Source of the DNA: Allacma fusca
Taxonomy: Eukaryota > Arthropoda > Collembola > Symphypleona > Sminthuridae
DNA length: 64,000 nt
Direction: 5' to 3'
Assembly: GCA_947179485.1 (NCBI GenBank)
Contig: OX359245.1
Span: forward strand, 42,891,067 to 42,955,066
Below, in pieces: positions 40,026-50,691 of this stretch. Numbering within the stretch: the stretch's first letter is position 1; every line of letters starts with the position of its first letter. The position numbers and the translations under genes are program-made. Below the pieces are notes generated by a model, which did no database searches, had not been told where the DNA came from, and saw only the letters and a list, made by a program, of their open reading frames with translations.

Positions 40026-41462
40026 TTCACCAGACTTTTTTTAAAAATCAAAACTCAGAGTCAATTTAATGAATTCACGAAGACCAAATTGACCGGGTTC
40101 TTGTGAACTTTTGGGTACTTTGAAATGAAATGTTCCTATTTTGGAGCTTATGTCATGTGCTTATGACACGCACAAAAAAACAATATTAATATAAAAATAA
40201 TGATACAAACATTTAATATTTATATTGGGTCACAATGTGGGTTTCTATTTAATTCAAAATGAATTTCTATATTTTGTGCCTTGCGAGTCTGCAAGAGGCA
40301 ACAATGTCAAGCCATTCCCTGAGGCTTAATTATTGGAAACGGCACAGGTCAAATATTTGTGCCTTGGCGCTTACTCTACGTCCTCAAGGATTCCTATACT
40401 TTGCCATTATTTCTATTTACTCAAGCTTCGTTCCACTTTGCCCCAAATGCCGCCCAGACGGAGATCTAGCAGCAGCGCATTAAGTAGTCTCGCATCGTAC
40501 TACAATCCCTCATCTATTTATTATTTATTACAATTTAAAATATATTTCTATTTTAAAATTTTAAAACACTCAAAATTTACAGAAATTTTAAAACATCCAA
40601 AATTTATAGAAATTTTAAAACATTCAAAATTTATAGAAATTTTAAAACATTCAAAATTTGTAGAAATTTTAAAACATTCAAAATTTATAGAAATTTTAAA
40701 ACATTCAAAATTTTTACAAATTTTAAAACACTCAAAATTTTTACAAATTTTAAAACAATCAAAATTTTTACAAATTTTAAACATTCAAAATTTATACAAT
40801 TTTAAACCATTCAAATTTTATACAAATTTTAAAACAATCCAAATTTGTACAAATTTTAAAACATTCAAAATTTACAATTTTAAAATAATATAGTGTTAGT
40901 AGAGCTGAATGACATGCGTTAATTTTTTTATTGAAGTCGGTGGAACAGTTTTGGAGAAAATAATGATTTTATTCATATTTATTTTTTTAAGTACGAGCAC
41001 GCAGACAGATTTCACCCAATAACGACCTCATCCGAGGAAGAGGCCTAAAGAATGTTCACACAAATGTTGAACGAAATCTGTAAAGGGCATAGGGAGACCT
41101 ACACAAATGTTTATTTATGGCAAGCATTACTTCAGATTTATTTTCACGTTTTGTCTATAATTTATTTAAAACAAATTAAGGCTACAGGTGCAAGAAAAAA
41201 GGATCAAGGTTACAGGTTTTCTGTATGTTTGGATTATTTGTTACTGGAAATATTTTCAGTCCAAATTGTTAATCTTACGACACAATTCTTGGATCTGCAA
41301 CACTGATTTCAGAAAGGTAGTTTTTGACTTGAACTCATGACATCACATAGTGGCATGTGGGATGCTCTTGTACTAAACTATTTGGATGCATACAAAAATA
41401 CATGGTCTTGACATTCCTACTATTCTGTGGAATTTCATAGGACTCAATTATTAGAGACCTAT
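40026..41462. other. Intergenic, with a 27-bp minisatellite and no supported gene
   Basis: Upstream region of OGFOD1 followed by the tandem repeat at 40555-40885. A 74-codon frame at 40259 and an 84-codon frame at 41052 look random. The right edge abuts the CACTA-like element. Confidence 0.5.
40555..40885. repeat. 27-bp minisatellite, about 12 units
   Basis: Units follow ATTTTAAAACATTCAAAA plus TTTATAGAA with small changes and degrade towards the right. Because 27 is divisible by three, the array is open in frames on both strands and mimics repetitive proteins (ILKHSKFIE on plus, FECFKISIN on minus). Nothing supports translation. Confidence 0.9.
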
Positions 41463-41527
41463 CCCTAGTAGCAATTTGTTACCAATATACGGTCATATAA
41501 TAGTAGAAAAATCACCGTAAAAAGTTT

Positions 41528-41744
41528 TCGTAACTATTCTGTAAATATTACGATGCATGTCACCGACAATGCAGATTATCGTGGCATAGTAAACATGATT
41601 CGTAAGTATTTAGTAAATATTACGATGAATGTCACTAACAATACAGATTTGTGCGGCATTGCAAAAATCATTCGTAATTTATCCGTAAATGTCACGATGA
41701 GTGTCACCATAAATGCAGATGCTTGTATATATTGCACAAATCAT
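41528..41744. repeat. Three 72-bp subterminal direct repeats of the CACTA-like element
   Basis: Units start at 41528, 41600 and 41672, each with TCGTAA, then GTAAAT, ACGATG, GTCAC and CAGAT at fixed offsets. Such arrays are typical transposase-binding sites in CACTA elements. Confidence 0.8.
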
Positions 41745-41926
41745 AGTAAAAGTTCGTAATTTATACGTTGACAATCACCAAGCGACAACTGCTTGGTTTT
41801 TGCAAATAATCTTTAAAAAGTTTACAAATATTTTGTGATTGTTGCGTGAACCCAATGTATTGACACATAAGCGACTAGAAACCAAATAAACTCTATTGCA
41901 TGCACTAATGCCTTAACTAAAAATGT

Positions 41927-42814
41927 ATGGCAATAAATGTATGGCGCGAAATGTCTAAATATATCCCCTCTGAGTTTCAGAGAAATACCAGATCCATCCA
42001 GGATATTAAATATTGGAAGGCTACAGAGTTTAGACTGTTTTTACTGTACGTTGGGCCGTTGGTGTTAAAACATATTATCAAAGACGAGTTTTATAAGCAT
42101 TTCATGCTCCTTCATTGTGCTATAAAAATATTAGTGTCCAAAGATCTCTATATTTTGCAAAATGAAATTGCACAGAATCTACTAGAAAAATTTGTTTCTG
42201 GTTTTCCAAAACTGTATGGATCTTATAGTGTATCATATAATGTACACGGATTACTCCACATCAGTTTAGATTCTCTAACGCTTGGCCCACTTGATCAATT
42301 TAGTACATTTCCGTTTGAAAATAATTTACAACAGGTTAAAAAATTAATTCGGACCACTGCGAAACCATTAGAACAACTTGCCAACCGAATCAATGAAGGA
42401 TTCACGTCAATTGGAAACACTTCAGTGAGCACAAAAATGACCCCTACTAAGTGTCATTCCAGTGGTCCAATTTTAACAACTACTTCTGGCAAACAATATA
42501 AAAAACTGGAAACCAAATGGGGCAAAATAGTTGTTGACAAGGCTAATAGTGTTATACAGTTACTGGATGGAAAAATTATTACTGTGAAAAACATAATTGC
42601 AAAAGAAACGCAAGCTATACAAATAATTGGATTAGAGCTTAAAATTGTGGGGAGCATGTACAAACGTCCAATTAATTGCAATGTCTTGGGTGTTTATAAG
42701 TTCTTGCCAATGCCAGGTTTAATTGCCATAGATACAAGTAATATAAAGTGCAAATGTGTGTGCTTGCCAGTGCCTGGGCAGACGTGTTTTTCTGTGTTTG
42801 CTTTGCATCACTAA
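41927..42814 (+). pseudogene. Transposase-associated protein, C-terminal part (DUF4218-like)
   Basis: The 295-codon frame contains the conserved core YIPSEFQRNTRS, YWKATEFRLFLLYVGP and YNVHGLLHI, seen in C-terminal regions of transposase proteins in ants and other arthropods and resembling plant DUF4218. After about residue 150 the similarity I can recognise fades. The N-terminal catalytic portion is not found upstream within the element; the 464 bp there are noncoding repeats. It may be 5'-truncated, or an unseen exon may exist. The frame has no stop over 888 bp, so any decay is recent or limited to the missing part. Confidence 0.6.
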
Positions 42815-43031
42815 ATAATATATCCTTTCGGATTCAGGACGCTTGTTAGCTCAATCAATACTTATGTACAACGAACTCAGATTCAGCCAATCTTTTTGTT
42901 TTTATACTTTTCCAATGTTTTTGGGAGCCTGATTGATTTTACTCTTTAGTAGCTTCTTGAGCTGATGTTACTAGTGCTGCCTTTCGTTTTCCAGGTTTAT
43001 TGCGATTTTTATCGACTTTAATTTCGAAAAT

Positions 43032-44393
43032 ATGTGGGTTGTTGTTGAGTTCACTGCCACAAAAGAATCTGAGATTGTCCCTCTTTCTTGGTGTAATTCG
43101 AAGCGGTCAAAATGTTATTGGCCAAAAAACTTGAAAAATGTAAGCAGGCTCGTTAGGAAAAATATGGACCCAGAGACAACGTGGAAACAATGGAAAATCC
43201 GCATACTTGATACATTTGGTAAGTACATAGCTATGCCTAAATAATTAATTTTAGCGTGTTACTATATTAGTCATTTCAGTGTGCCATTTTCTTAATACTG
43301 TTTTCAACTTAAATTGTGTAGAGTCATACAAGGAGGCCAGAAAGGGGTTGCAGAAGTCCGTATTTACTTCCGATTTGGGGGCTACCGACCACGAGTCAGT
43401 CAATAAAGATTCGGAAATATTACACGGAGATGACAGAACTGCAAAAAGGATGAGGCTTATGGGGTCTTCGGAGACAACTTTAGCGGTTATGCAGACAGTG
43501 AACCGTGAATCGCATTCACGTGAAGACCTTCCTGCTAACATTTCTTTAGCTGAAACCACTCCAGCTGTTCCTAATGCTGTACCATATTTGAGTGAGTTTC
43601 GAAACCCTTAAGTAGTTTGTACCTCTTTATGGTTACTCATTATTTGCCTGTAATGCTCAATTTAATTTAATTAACTTAATTTTAATTAATTGCTTTCAGA
43701 ACATTTGGATCGCAAGGTAGAATCGATTGGTGCACGAGTAAAGCAGATTGCTTTACAAATAGAAGCTGCACTTGAAAAGCTTAACAGTCTTCAAGAAATT
43801 GATGACAATTCTTGTGACTTACATTGGTCGCTACCATTAAAAACTTCGGAGGATGTTGAAGAGTTTGAAACCAAAATCAAAGACAGTCCATCAGTTAAAA
43901 AACAGTTTGTAAGCATATATAGCTCAGCGTTATGCATACTTGAAAAACTAATAATTATAATTTGTTTGGAAATTGAACTTTAGACTGATCGTGTTCGAAG
44001 AATGGGTGGCAGCAGTCTTATGAATGTGACTAGACGAGTTGTTTTGCTTGTATTTTCTCGTGAACTTGTGGTGCAATATAGCTGGGCAGGCAGGACTAAG
44101 AAATCTTTTAAGTCTCTTCTCTTATCGGAAATCATTATAGGTACATGTTTTTGTAGAGCGTCTGGTCCCTAAAGTCCTAATAATTATTAATATTAAGCGT
44201 TTACTGTATGATTATCGTTCTTACAAACATTGAAGTACTACTTTTGGTGTTAACAGAAAATATATCTCGACGATGCAACACGGAACGGAATCAAGTGGAA
44301 CTGGCTATTGCCGATGTGCTTAAGTCTACAAAGCCCAGCAAGAATGTAGGTGCTGTACAATCAGATGCTTCATTGGATGCTGTGAATTATTAA
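43032..44393 (+). CDS. DUF4806-family protein carried by the CACTA-like element
   Basis: Exons 43032..43218, 43322..43591, 43700..43908, 43984..44140 and 44257..44393 join in phase to 319 residues. The N-terminus has the family opening MWVVVEFTATKESEIVPLSW followed by CYWP. The middle is variable, then a coiled-coil-prone stretch (residues about 155-195). The C-terminal DUF4806 domain includes RRMGGSSLMNVTRRVV, QYSWAGRTKKSF and LLLSEIIIG. DUF4806 proteins are multi-copy in many arthropods, with unknown biochemistry. Position inside the terminal repeats and on the same strand as the transposase fragment suggests an accessory transposon protein, perhaps DNA-binding; that role is inference. Confidence 0.75.
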
Positions 44394-44822
44394 CAGTACA
44401 ATATATCCCTTGCCTTCTTTAGTATAGTACACTCTAGTGCTAAGACTTTTGATGTAAAGTATAGAATATTCATAAATAGTTTTGCATTAAATACTAAACA
44501 TTCATTGTCATTCACAATATGTACTCTTATTCATTTTTGCCTGTAGTTTCAGATATTTGTAGATAATTAACCTAAATAGTGGAAGCATATTTCTCATCAT
44601 TTGCGCTTTTAAAACTGTGATTCAACCATTTGATTACTGTTATTTTACTTTCGTGTAACGTAAATAGTACGGTTAATATTATCGTAATTCAGGTAGGACA
44701 TTTATACGTTGACTCCTAGTCATAGCAACGTAAAGTCTACGAAACATTGCGCAGCAGTTACGTAACTATATGGTATTTTCTTAGTAACATAATAGTAATA
44801 TACCAGTATTGTGATACTAGGG

Positions 44823-45692
44823 ATGTCAATAACCCACGCCAAAAGCTCGCAGGAATAAAAAATGGGAGTCTAACAATAAGCTACCAATAAGTGTTTTAAA
44901 AGATTTGTTGATTCATATGGCCGTAATTTTTGGCTTGCCCTGATTATACAAAATGTCAATAAAGTATGAGATTGCGGCAGGTCCATTGTTTGAATATTTT
45001 TAGAACGGTTAGATCTTCAAAAAACAAATGGCAAGAACAGAAATAAGGAATTAAAACGAAGTATTTCAGGAAAGGCTGTATTATTTCGTAAAAATGAAGC
45101 ATGTCCTTGGAATATTTTGTATGGGAATTAAATATCAATAATAAAATCTCAAATATCTGTTAAAAATCGTCCTATGCCTATTAGAGCATGGGATTCTGTT
45201 CCTCGTTTGCTCATAAAACATTTAATTAAGGTCACATGTCAATACACATGGTCATTAACACCACCATTAGTTAGACTGATAATGACTGATCCAACGTATT
45301 GACATCAACACTGGTTATGATACTGTAATGGCATGACTGTAAGTATACATTGTAAAGGGTACGATAGAAACATCGTATGTATGTGTATAAGTGCAAAATC
45401 TTAAGCATTACTTACAAATGTAGAACTTTGCCTCAATAAATTACCCTATAATTCCATTATTTTAATGTGCCCACCCTCCCCACGTCTTTGAAAGCAAATA
45501 GAATGAAAGCATACAAAGTAATAAACACAATTTTAATTGCGTAATAATTATGGCATGAAAAATCATTGTCTGTAACAAACTGCAACAGCATAAAGTCTTC
45601 CTTCGTTGGGCTTTTTTTTTCCAGTTTTAATTTCTGCTTGAAGATTTTACTTATACATTACTGGAAACTACATTGTAGACTTTTTGTCGAAA
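44823..45692. other. Intergenic interval between the transposon and the TMEM45-like gene
   Basis: AT-rich sequence with no supported gene. The right part should hold the promoter of the TMEM45-like gene; no TATA box was recognised. Confidence 0.5.
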
Positions 45693-47210
45693 ATGGTTTC
45701 AAATGCCGAAAACTTTTCCACACATGCTCTTTCAGCATTATTTATTTTACCCCTAGGATTTTGGTTCACGTTTAACGTATTTTTTCGGTAAGGATACAGA
45801 CATTTTTCCGCTTTTTAAGCATACAAAAACGAAAGGATATATTTCACGGGAGTTTGGTGTTCAAATCCAGATATTACAAGGCAGAGTTTCTTCAGTCGGA
45901 TTCATTCAAAAGTTCACTTTCTTTTCCTTGGAGAAATCGGGTAGCAATTGACATGTATTTCTTAGGCGCCATGGCAATCGCCGGCTTTCTAGGTGACACC
46001 TGTCTATCAAATTTTTTGTAATAATAATATATTACGGTCGAAATGACTCTGTGGGGTATCTTGATTCGGCGGTCAAAAAACATAACGAGTGTAATAATTT
46101 GGCCCGATCAAATGGTCCGGTCTGGTACTTAAATACAGGAACGGTCCTCAAGGTCTGCTCCAAACGTTTCAGTTTCAAGAGATTCAATGATCATTAATAT
46201 TTTTGGAGCAGCCCATTTGAAATGGTCCCAACTTTTGGACCAAACCGGATCATATCAAAGGTTTTGGTCCGGACCGGAACAGTCTCAGTACTACTTCTTA
46301 CTATTAATATTAAACTATATTGCTGGCTATTTTGTAAAGATCCACGGATTTTCCTAATGGGAATTTTTACCCAATGAATATATTAATAGCCGACATTGTT
46401 GCAAATGGCGGACACGATTGGCATCCTGTGACCAAGGCGAACAGCATGCATCGACTTCCCATATACTTGCTTTATGAAGCGGCTGCTATTGCAGCGATTT
46501 TAAATTTACGGAAGTGGAATTTACCGGAAAATTTGGAATATATTTTGTTCGCTCTTGCATCTTCCGTCCAAGGATATCTCCTTTACGTCCACACGATCCA
46601 ACCCAAGTTGCATATGCTGGCAAGTTACAAATATGTATCTATCATAAACGATTAAAGAACAGTCATATGAAATCTTCACATGCTGTATATAGCTAGAAGA
46701 ACACTTTAAAGCTATAATTTTTTTATTACAATCTAGTAATAATCAATGAATTATTTATTGAGTAATCGTATTTGTTTATTGTTCAGTACCATGGGTTTGG
46801 TTTTGCCTTGAACGCTGGAACAACTGCAACAACTTTGATAGAGATGGCGCACCCTCGAAACGTCCTCGCAGCCCTCTCCAAATGCTTTTTCCTCATTGTG
46901 AGCGCCACCTGGTATTTTACTCTCTCACTAGTTTTGTACCCCCTCTCGGGGAAGAAAGTTGATGGAACAGCCCATGAAAACGTAAGTATAGGAAGGTGAA
47001 CGCTAGCTATAGTTTTTAATTGTCTATTAAAATTTGTCGTCTATCTCATAAAATTGTTATTCCCGTACTTCTTTGTAGATTATGCTCGTGCCGATTTTCT
47101 TCGTATGGAATATGATATTTGTTGTCTTAATGATGACTGTCATTGGAATGATCCAATATCAACGAGTTCGAGAATTCGAAAGAAGCAAATCAACATCTCG
47201 TGCTCCCTAA
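45693..47210 (+). CDS. Tmem45: TMEM45-like (DUF716) multi-pass membrane protein
   Basis: Five exons: 45693..45787, 45871..45992, 46390..46634, 46787..46981 and 47079..47210, giving 262 residues (human TMEM45B 275). The order of family features is conserved: THALSALFILPLGFWFTFNV (first membrane helix), a loop with SSLSFPW, GFLADIVANGG, RLPIYLLYEAA, SVQGYLLYVH, FALNAGTTAT, then FLIVSATWYFTLSLVLYP, with a final helix and a basic tail. About seven membrane helices are expected. TMEM45 proteins reside in endomembranes; biochemical function is unclear. AATAAA at 47322 follows the stop. The last 73 coding bases are duplicated at 54915-54987. The second intron contains a GGTCCGG-rich imperfect palindrome. 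Confidence 0.88.
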
Positions 47211-47608
47211 CTCGTGCCCTTCGGGTGAAGTAACTGTCCAAGTGCGAATATAATATTCAAATGTAGTTGTAAATTTTTAATCTCAGCTTGTACCAAATTT
47301 GTCGTAGTTCACATTAAAAAAAATAAAAACATGGGCAAAATACGGTTGTTTTAACTGGATTGGGTACTAATCATCAAGTGAGCTTTATATCACTGTATGT
47401 ATTACAATTCTATCATAATTTTTGATTTATTAGTGGATACGTAATCTTCATCTAAGTCATAATAGCGTATAGTAGGATATTTAGGTTAGTTGTTATTTTG
47501 TACGGAAGGAATATATTTTGTCTGAATATTTCTTCAAAAATACTAAGGGTTCTAGTTCTACGTAAAACGTGCATATTCATATGCATTTGTTTAATTGCGT
47601 GATCACTG

Positions 47609-48511
47609 TTAATCCACACTAGTCAATTCCTGCAGCGTTCGAATCACCGTCCTTACACGATTTAGGAATGAACCATTCTCGACAATTGTGGATGTCACCC
47701 GGGATTGAACTTCCAACTGTCTCTTAACGTTCGCTAATTCTCGCTGGTAATCCGTAAGGGGAGTTGACACGGTTGAGGTTGCTTTCAGGATCCGTGTCGT
47801 TAGGAGATCCCTCGCCCTCAAATTACTCTGCGCATGCTTTAGAATAATTCTAGGTGGCGCTCGTACTCGGGGTTTCTGACATATTACTGAGACCTTGTAC
47901 CGTCTGTCGCAATTAGTAAATGACCATTTACCCTGTCCGTGCTCACCAGCGTCACCCATTATAAGACAGAATTTTCCCCAAGTTATACTGGAGTTCTGCT
48001 TCTTTGCTCCGAGCCAGATTCTCTTGGAAGGGATTAAATCTGAAAGGAAGGTTTGCTCCTCTGGAGATTCAATTGTGGGTAATGTGGCCATTGGGTGGAT
48101 CTTTTTACAAATATTGGCAGCACCATAGTACGATAAAAATTTGCCTGGGTCTTGGCTCTGGTCCTCTATACTGATGCATTTCCCATCACCAAAAATTTGC
48201 CAGTTCCTTGACCCGCAGGGATTTGATGTATCTGTTGCAAATGAACCTGAAAATATTTTAAATGGTTGAACGCAACGTACCAAATAAGTTTACATGGGCA
48301 TAGGTATTGTAATTATGACAATAGTAATTGCGAAATTACAAGCTCTATGTGGAATATTGTAATGGACTTCAACATTATGAGGTAATCATCGAAAGGGTAC
48401 GGAAGTTATTTAAATGATAAAATAAGTACCTTGAATGAAATAGAGAGTCAAAATCAATTGAGCCAATTTAATTGCTGAAATTTTCCAGCTTTGTTGAAAC
48501 TTTGTTACCAT
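47609..48511 (-). CDS. Secreted C-type lectin A, copy 1 (short form)
   Basis: Exons 48511..48430 and 48246..47609 join in phase 1, 239 residues. A signal peptide (MVTKFQQSW then a hydrophobic run) is followed by one C-type lectin domain with the paired Cys, the AANICKKIHPMATLPTIES helix and WLGAKK. Compared with lectin B, about 20 residues are missing between the WLG strand and FCLIMGD, removing the YTNW-containing long loop that normally holds the Ca2+/sugar site, so carbohydrate binding is doubtful. A coiled-coil-prone tail follows, but the collar-like C-terminal module is absent. TATATAAA on the minus strand (48608-48615) lies about 100 bp upstream of the ATG. Confidence 0.85.
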
Positions 48512-48607
48512 TATTGTTATAAGGATTGCAACTAACTCTGCTCTTGTATAATAATTATTATTCCTGCGACAATATGTGAACTGTTCGTGCATTTGTCCGG
48601 ATCCTTG

Positions 48608-48615
48608 TTTATATA
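48608..48615 (-). promoter_or_regulatory. TATA box of lectin A copy 1
   Basis: TATATAAA on the minus strand, about 100 bp upstream of the start codon. An identical site lies at 56385-56392 in copy 2. Confidence 0.6.
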
Positions 48616-49391
48616 GTTTTGGGAATCCTAATTTAAGGTACATTTAAAAAGAGAAGTTGCGTTAGGGAAGTTAAATGGCAGGGCTAATAAATATACATAA
48701 ATACTTAGAGTGAATTGATTACAAACGTCTTTAAAAATGTTAGTAATACGTGTCTCGGCGTCTCACAACCGCCAATTCCGTAGAATTCTGTCTGATCTCA
48801 CTCCAAGGTTTCACAATTCCATAACTTGTGTGTATCTGTAATGATTTTTAGTAACTTTGTTAAAATCTTCCGGCTAAGAATTTTTCTGCGAAGAGAATAC
48901 ATTTTTCAGTTTTTTTCTTTAGTTCAAATGGATGAAGATGTTAATAGCGTGTACTTATCTACAACGTGTACATATGTCCCCATATTTTGATGTGTATGCA
49001 CATGTAGTCTCAAATATTAGACTTTCTGCCGATTTCTCGGAACTTAATCTTCAAACTTCGCAGAGGTTATCTACTCAAGTTTTTACGAGCCATGTCTGCG
49101 GCTACAAGAAGTATGTAAATAGTTTCCGCTTTTTTCATTGACTGCAGCTTTTCATTTCTTTACAGCTCAATGCTATGAGGAAGTGTTTGTAAGCCACGTG
49201 CCCTTAATTCTGGTTGTTACATGTAATTATAATAATTACAGTATACTATCTACTTCTCAGCAGGTAGATATTTATAAAGAAAAATTTCTACTAAACTTGA
49301 AAATTAAATGTTTACAAAAGACTGTAAACGATGCTCAGTTTTTATTGAAAAAACTAAACTTTATTAAATTGCACTAGGTGTGAGCTAGTTC

Positions 49392-49800
49392 TGGGCAGTG
49401 TTCCGATTTTTGTAAATCTCCTTAAAAGATCATTTCTGAATTCAATATTTCGATTTTCCTGCTGAATCTTATGCTCCTGTGGGAGGTCCTGAACGATTTT
49501 AAAAACCCCTGCTTAAAGAAAGTTCAACGGTTGTCAAAATCCCTGTTGGAAAAAATAATTTCCCTGCAAGAAGCAAAATCCCTGCCAAATAAGGTCAGCC
49601 AATATAAAAATCCCTGTTTCCATAACAATAATTTTTCTGAAACAATAAAAAATATTTGAACATCCTTGCCAAAAAAAGGTTCAACGAATTTAGAAATCCC
49701 TTTCGCAAAACAAAGACCCTTTCCTTTGAGATTTTTTTTGCAAGAAATATTATTTCCCTCCGACACTCTAAAATCCGACCCCTGGTTCTGGAAATGGTTT
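49392..49800. repeat. Dispersed repeat copy, AAATCCCTG family (in duplication copy 1)
   Basis: It shares the ordered motif set described for 12842-13140 and is present again at 57169-57577 as part of the tandem duplication. It lies between lectins A and B. No terminal repeats or coding frame were found. Confidence 0.6.
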
Positions 49801-50691
49801 GTCTGTTCTTTGAATTTGGTTTGATGTAATTCAAACGCAGGACACTTCGGTATGCTTTGTCAAAAATTTATCGAGTTTATAATTTGGTGCGATCAAATCT
49901 TAATGTCTATTCCTTATATAGTAACGGTCCTAATTGTCTAGTCCGAAATTTTGGAACAGATTTATTAGTCGGGCGTAAATTTGGAAAACACCATTTTTAA
50001 TGGTTCCTTATTAGCATTGCCCACAACTTTTTCATTCAGTTTTGCCAGTTTTTCGAAAGCTAAACCCCACTGATGGACTCCGATTATGGTTTACCGAACA
50101 GAGCAACCCGTACACAAATCCTCCCCGAAGAATTTTTGTGCATATATATTTTCGTATTTAATATTATCAGTACGTTTGCACGTACTTGCAAGCTAGGATG
50201 AGAAACTTTTTAATGTACACGTGTTTGTTTAAAAGCAATACAAGGATTTAATTACTACAGAAACATCACTACATCACGTGTAGCATTTTATGAACGCTTT
50301 TAAAAAATGCCAATTTTGATTCCAATATTAACAAAGAAAAATCGTAAAGCTCTAATGACATTCATGAAATGTGGGGACAGCCTTGCACAACCTGTCCTAA
50401 ACTTTTTAAGGGGACAATATCCCCTTTGGCCCCCTACTTCGTTGCGCCTGCTTATTCTTTACCTTCTTTTATCTTATATACATAATCATTATTATTCAAT
50501 TTTTACTTATAAGAGTTTAAAACTTAGCAGGTGGCTCAGCTTTGCTTTCCTTATCAGTAGTAAGTAAAGTATAAGTAAGTTCTTGCGTTTTGTAAATGAT
50601 TCTTTTAATTTTTTCCCGTGTTATACAAAATTATATACTAATAAAATTAAGGGATAATAGCTCAATGGTGCAAATTTTATGCGAAGTATTA

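Larger units (their letters stand above)
41463..44822 (+). mobile_element. CACTA (EnSpm)-like DNA transposon, 3.36 kb
   Basis: The ends are CCCTAGTA (41463) and TACTAGGG (ending 44822), flanked on both sides by AT, a 2-bp target duplication. Three 72-bp direct repeats lie just inside the left end. Two genes lie inside on the plus strand: a transposase-associated C-terminal fragment and a DUF4806 gene. The short terminal repeats, tiny target duplication and subterminal tandem repeats fit the CACTA/EnSpm superfamily. The catalytic (transposase_21-like) part was not found, so this copy looks internally deleted or the protein is split. Superfamily assignment is inference. Confidence 0.65.

Noticed and set aside
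40333-40893. 186-codon repetitive frame (and a 78-codon minus-strand frame)
   Set aside because: Produced by the 27-bp minisatellite, whose period is a multiple of three; open on both strands for that reason.
45788-45819. A 32-bp intron in the TMEM45-like gene
   Set aside because: A GT...AG of 32 bp exists, but a better acceptor (AAATCCAG at 45870) gives an 83-bp intron in the correct phase and a better match to the family (RYY followed by SSLSFPW).
47895-48128. Plus-strand frames across the lectin genes (also 50854-51216, 51814-52041 and the copy-2 equivalents)
   Set aside because: Shadows of the minus-strand lectin exons.
50307-50567. 86-codon plus-strand frame, repeated at 58084-58344
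   Set aside because: Also duplicated with its surroundings; hydrophobic and low-complexity, with no start context or homologue that I recognise.
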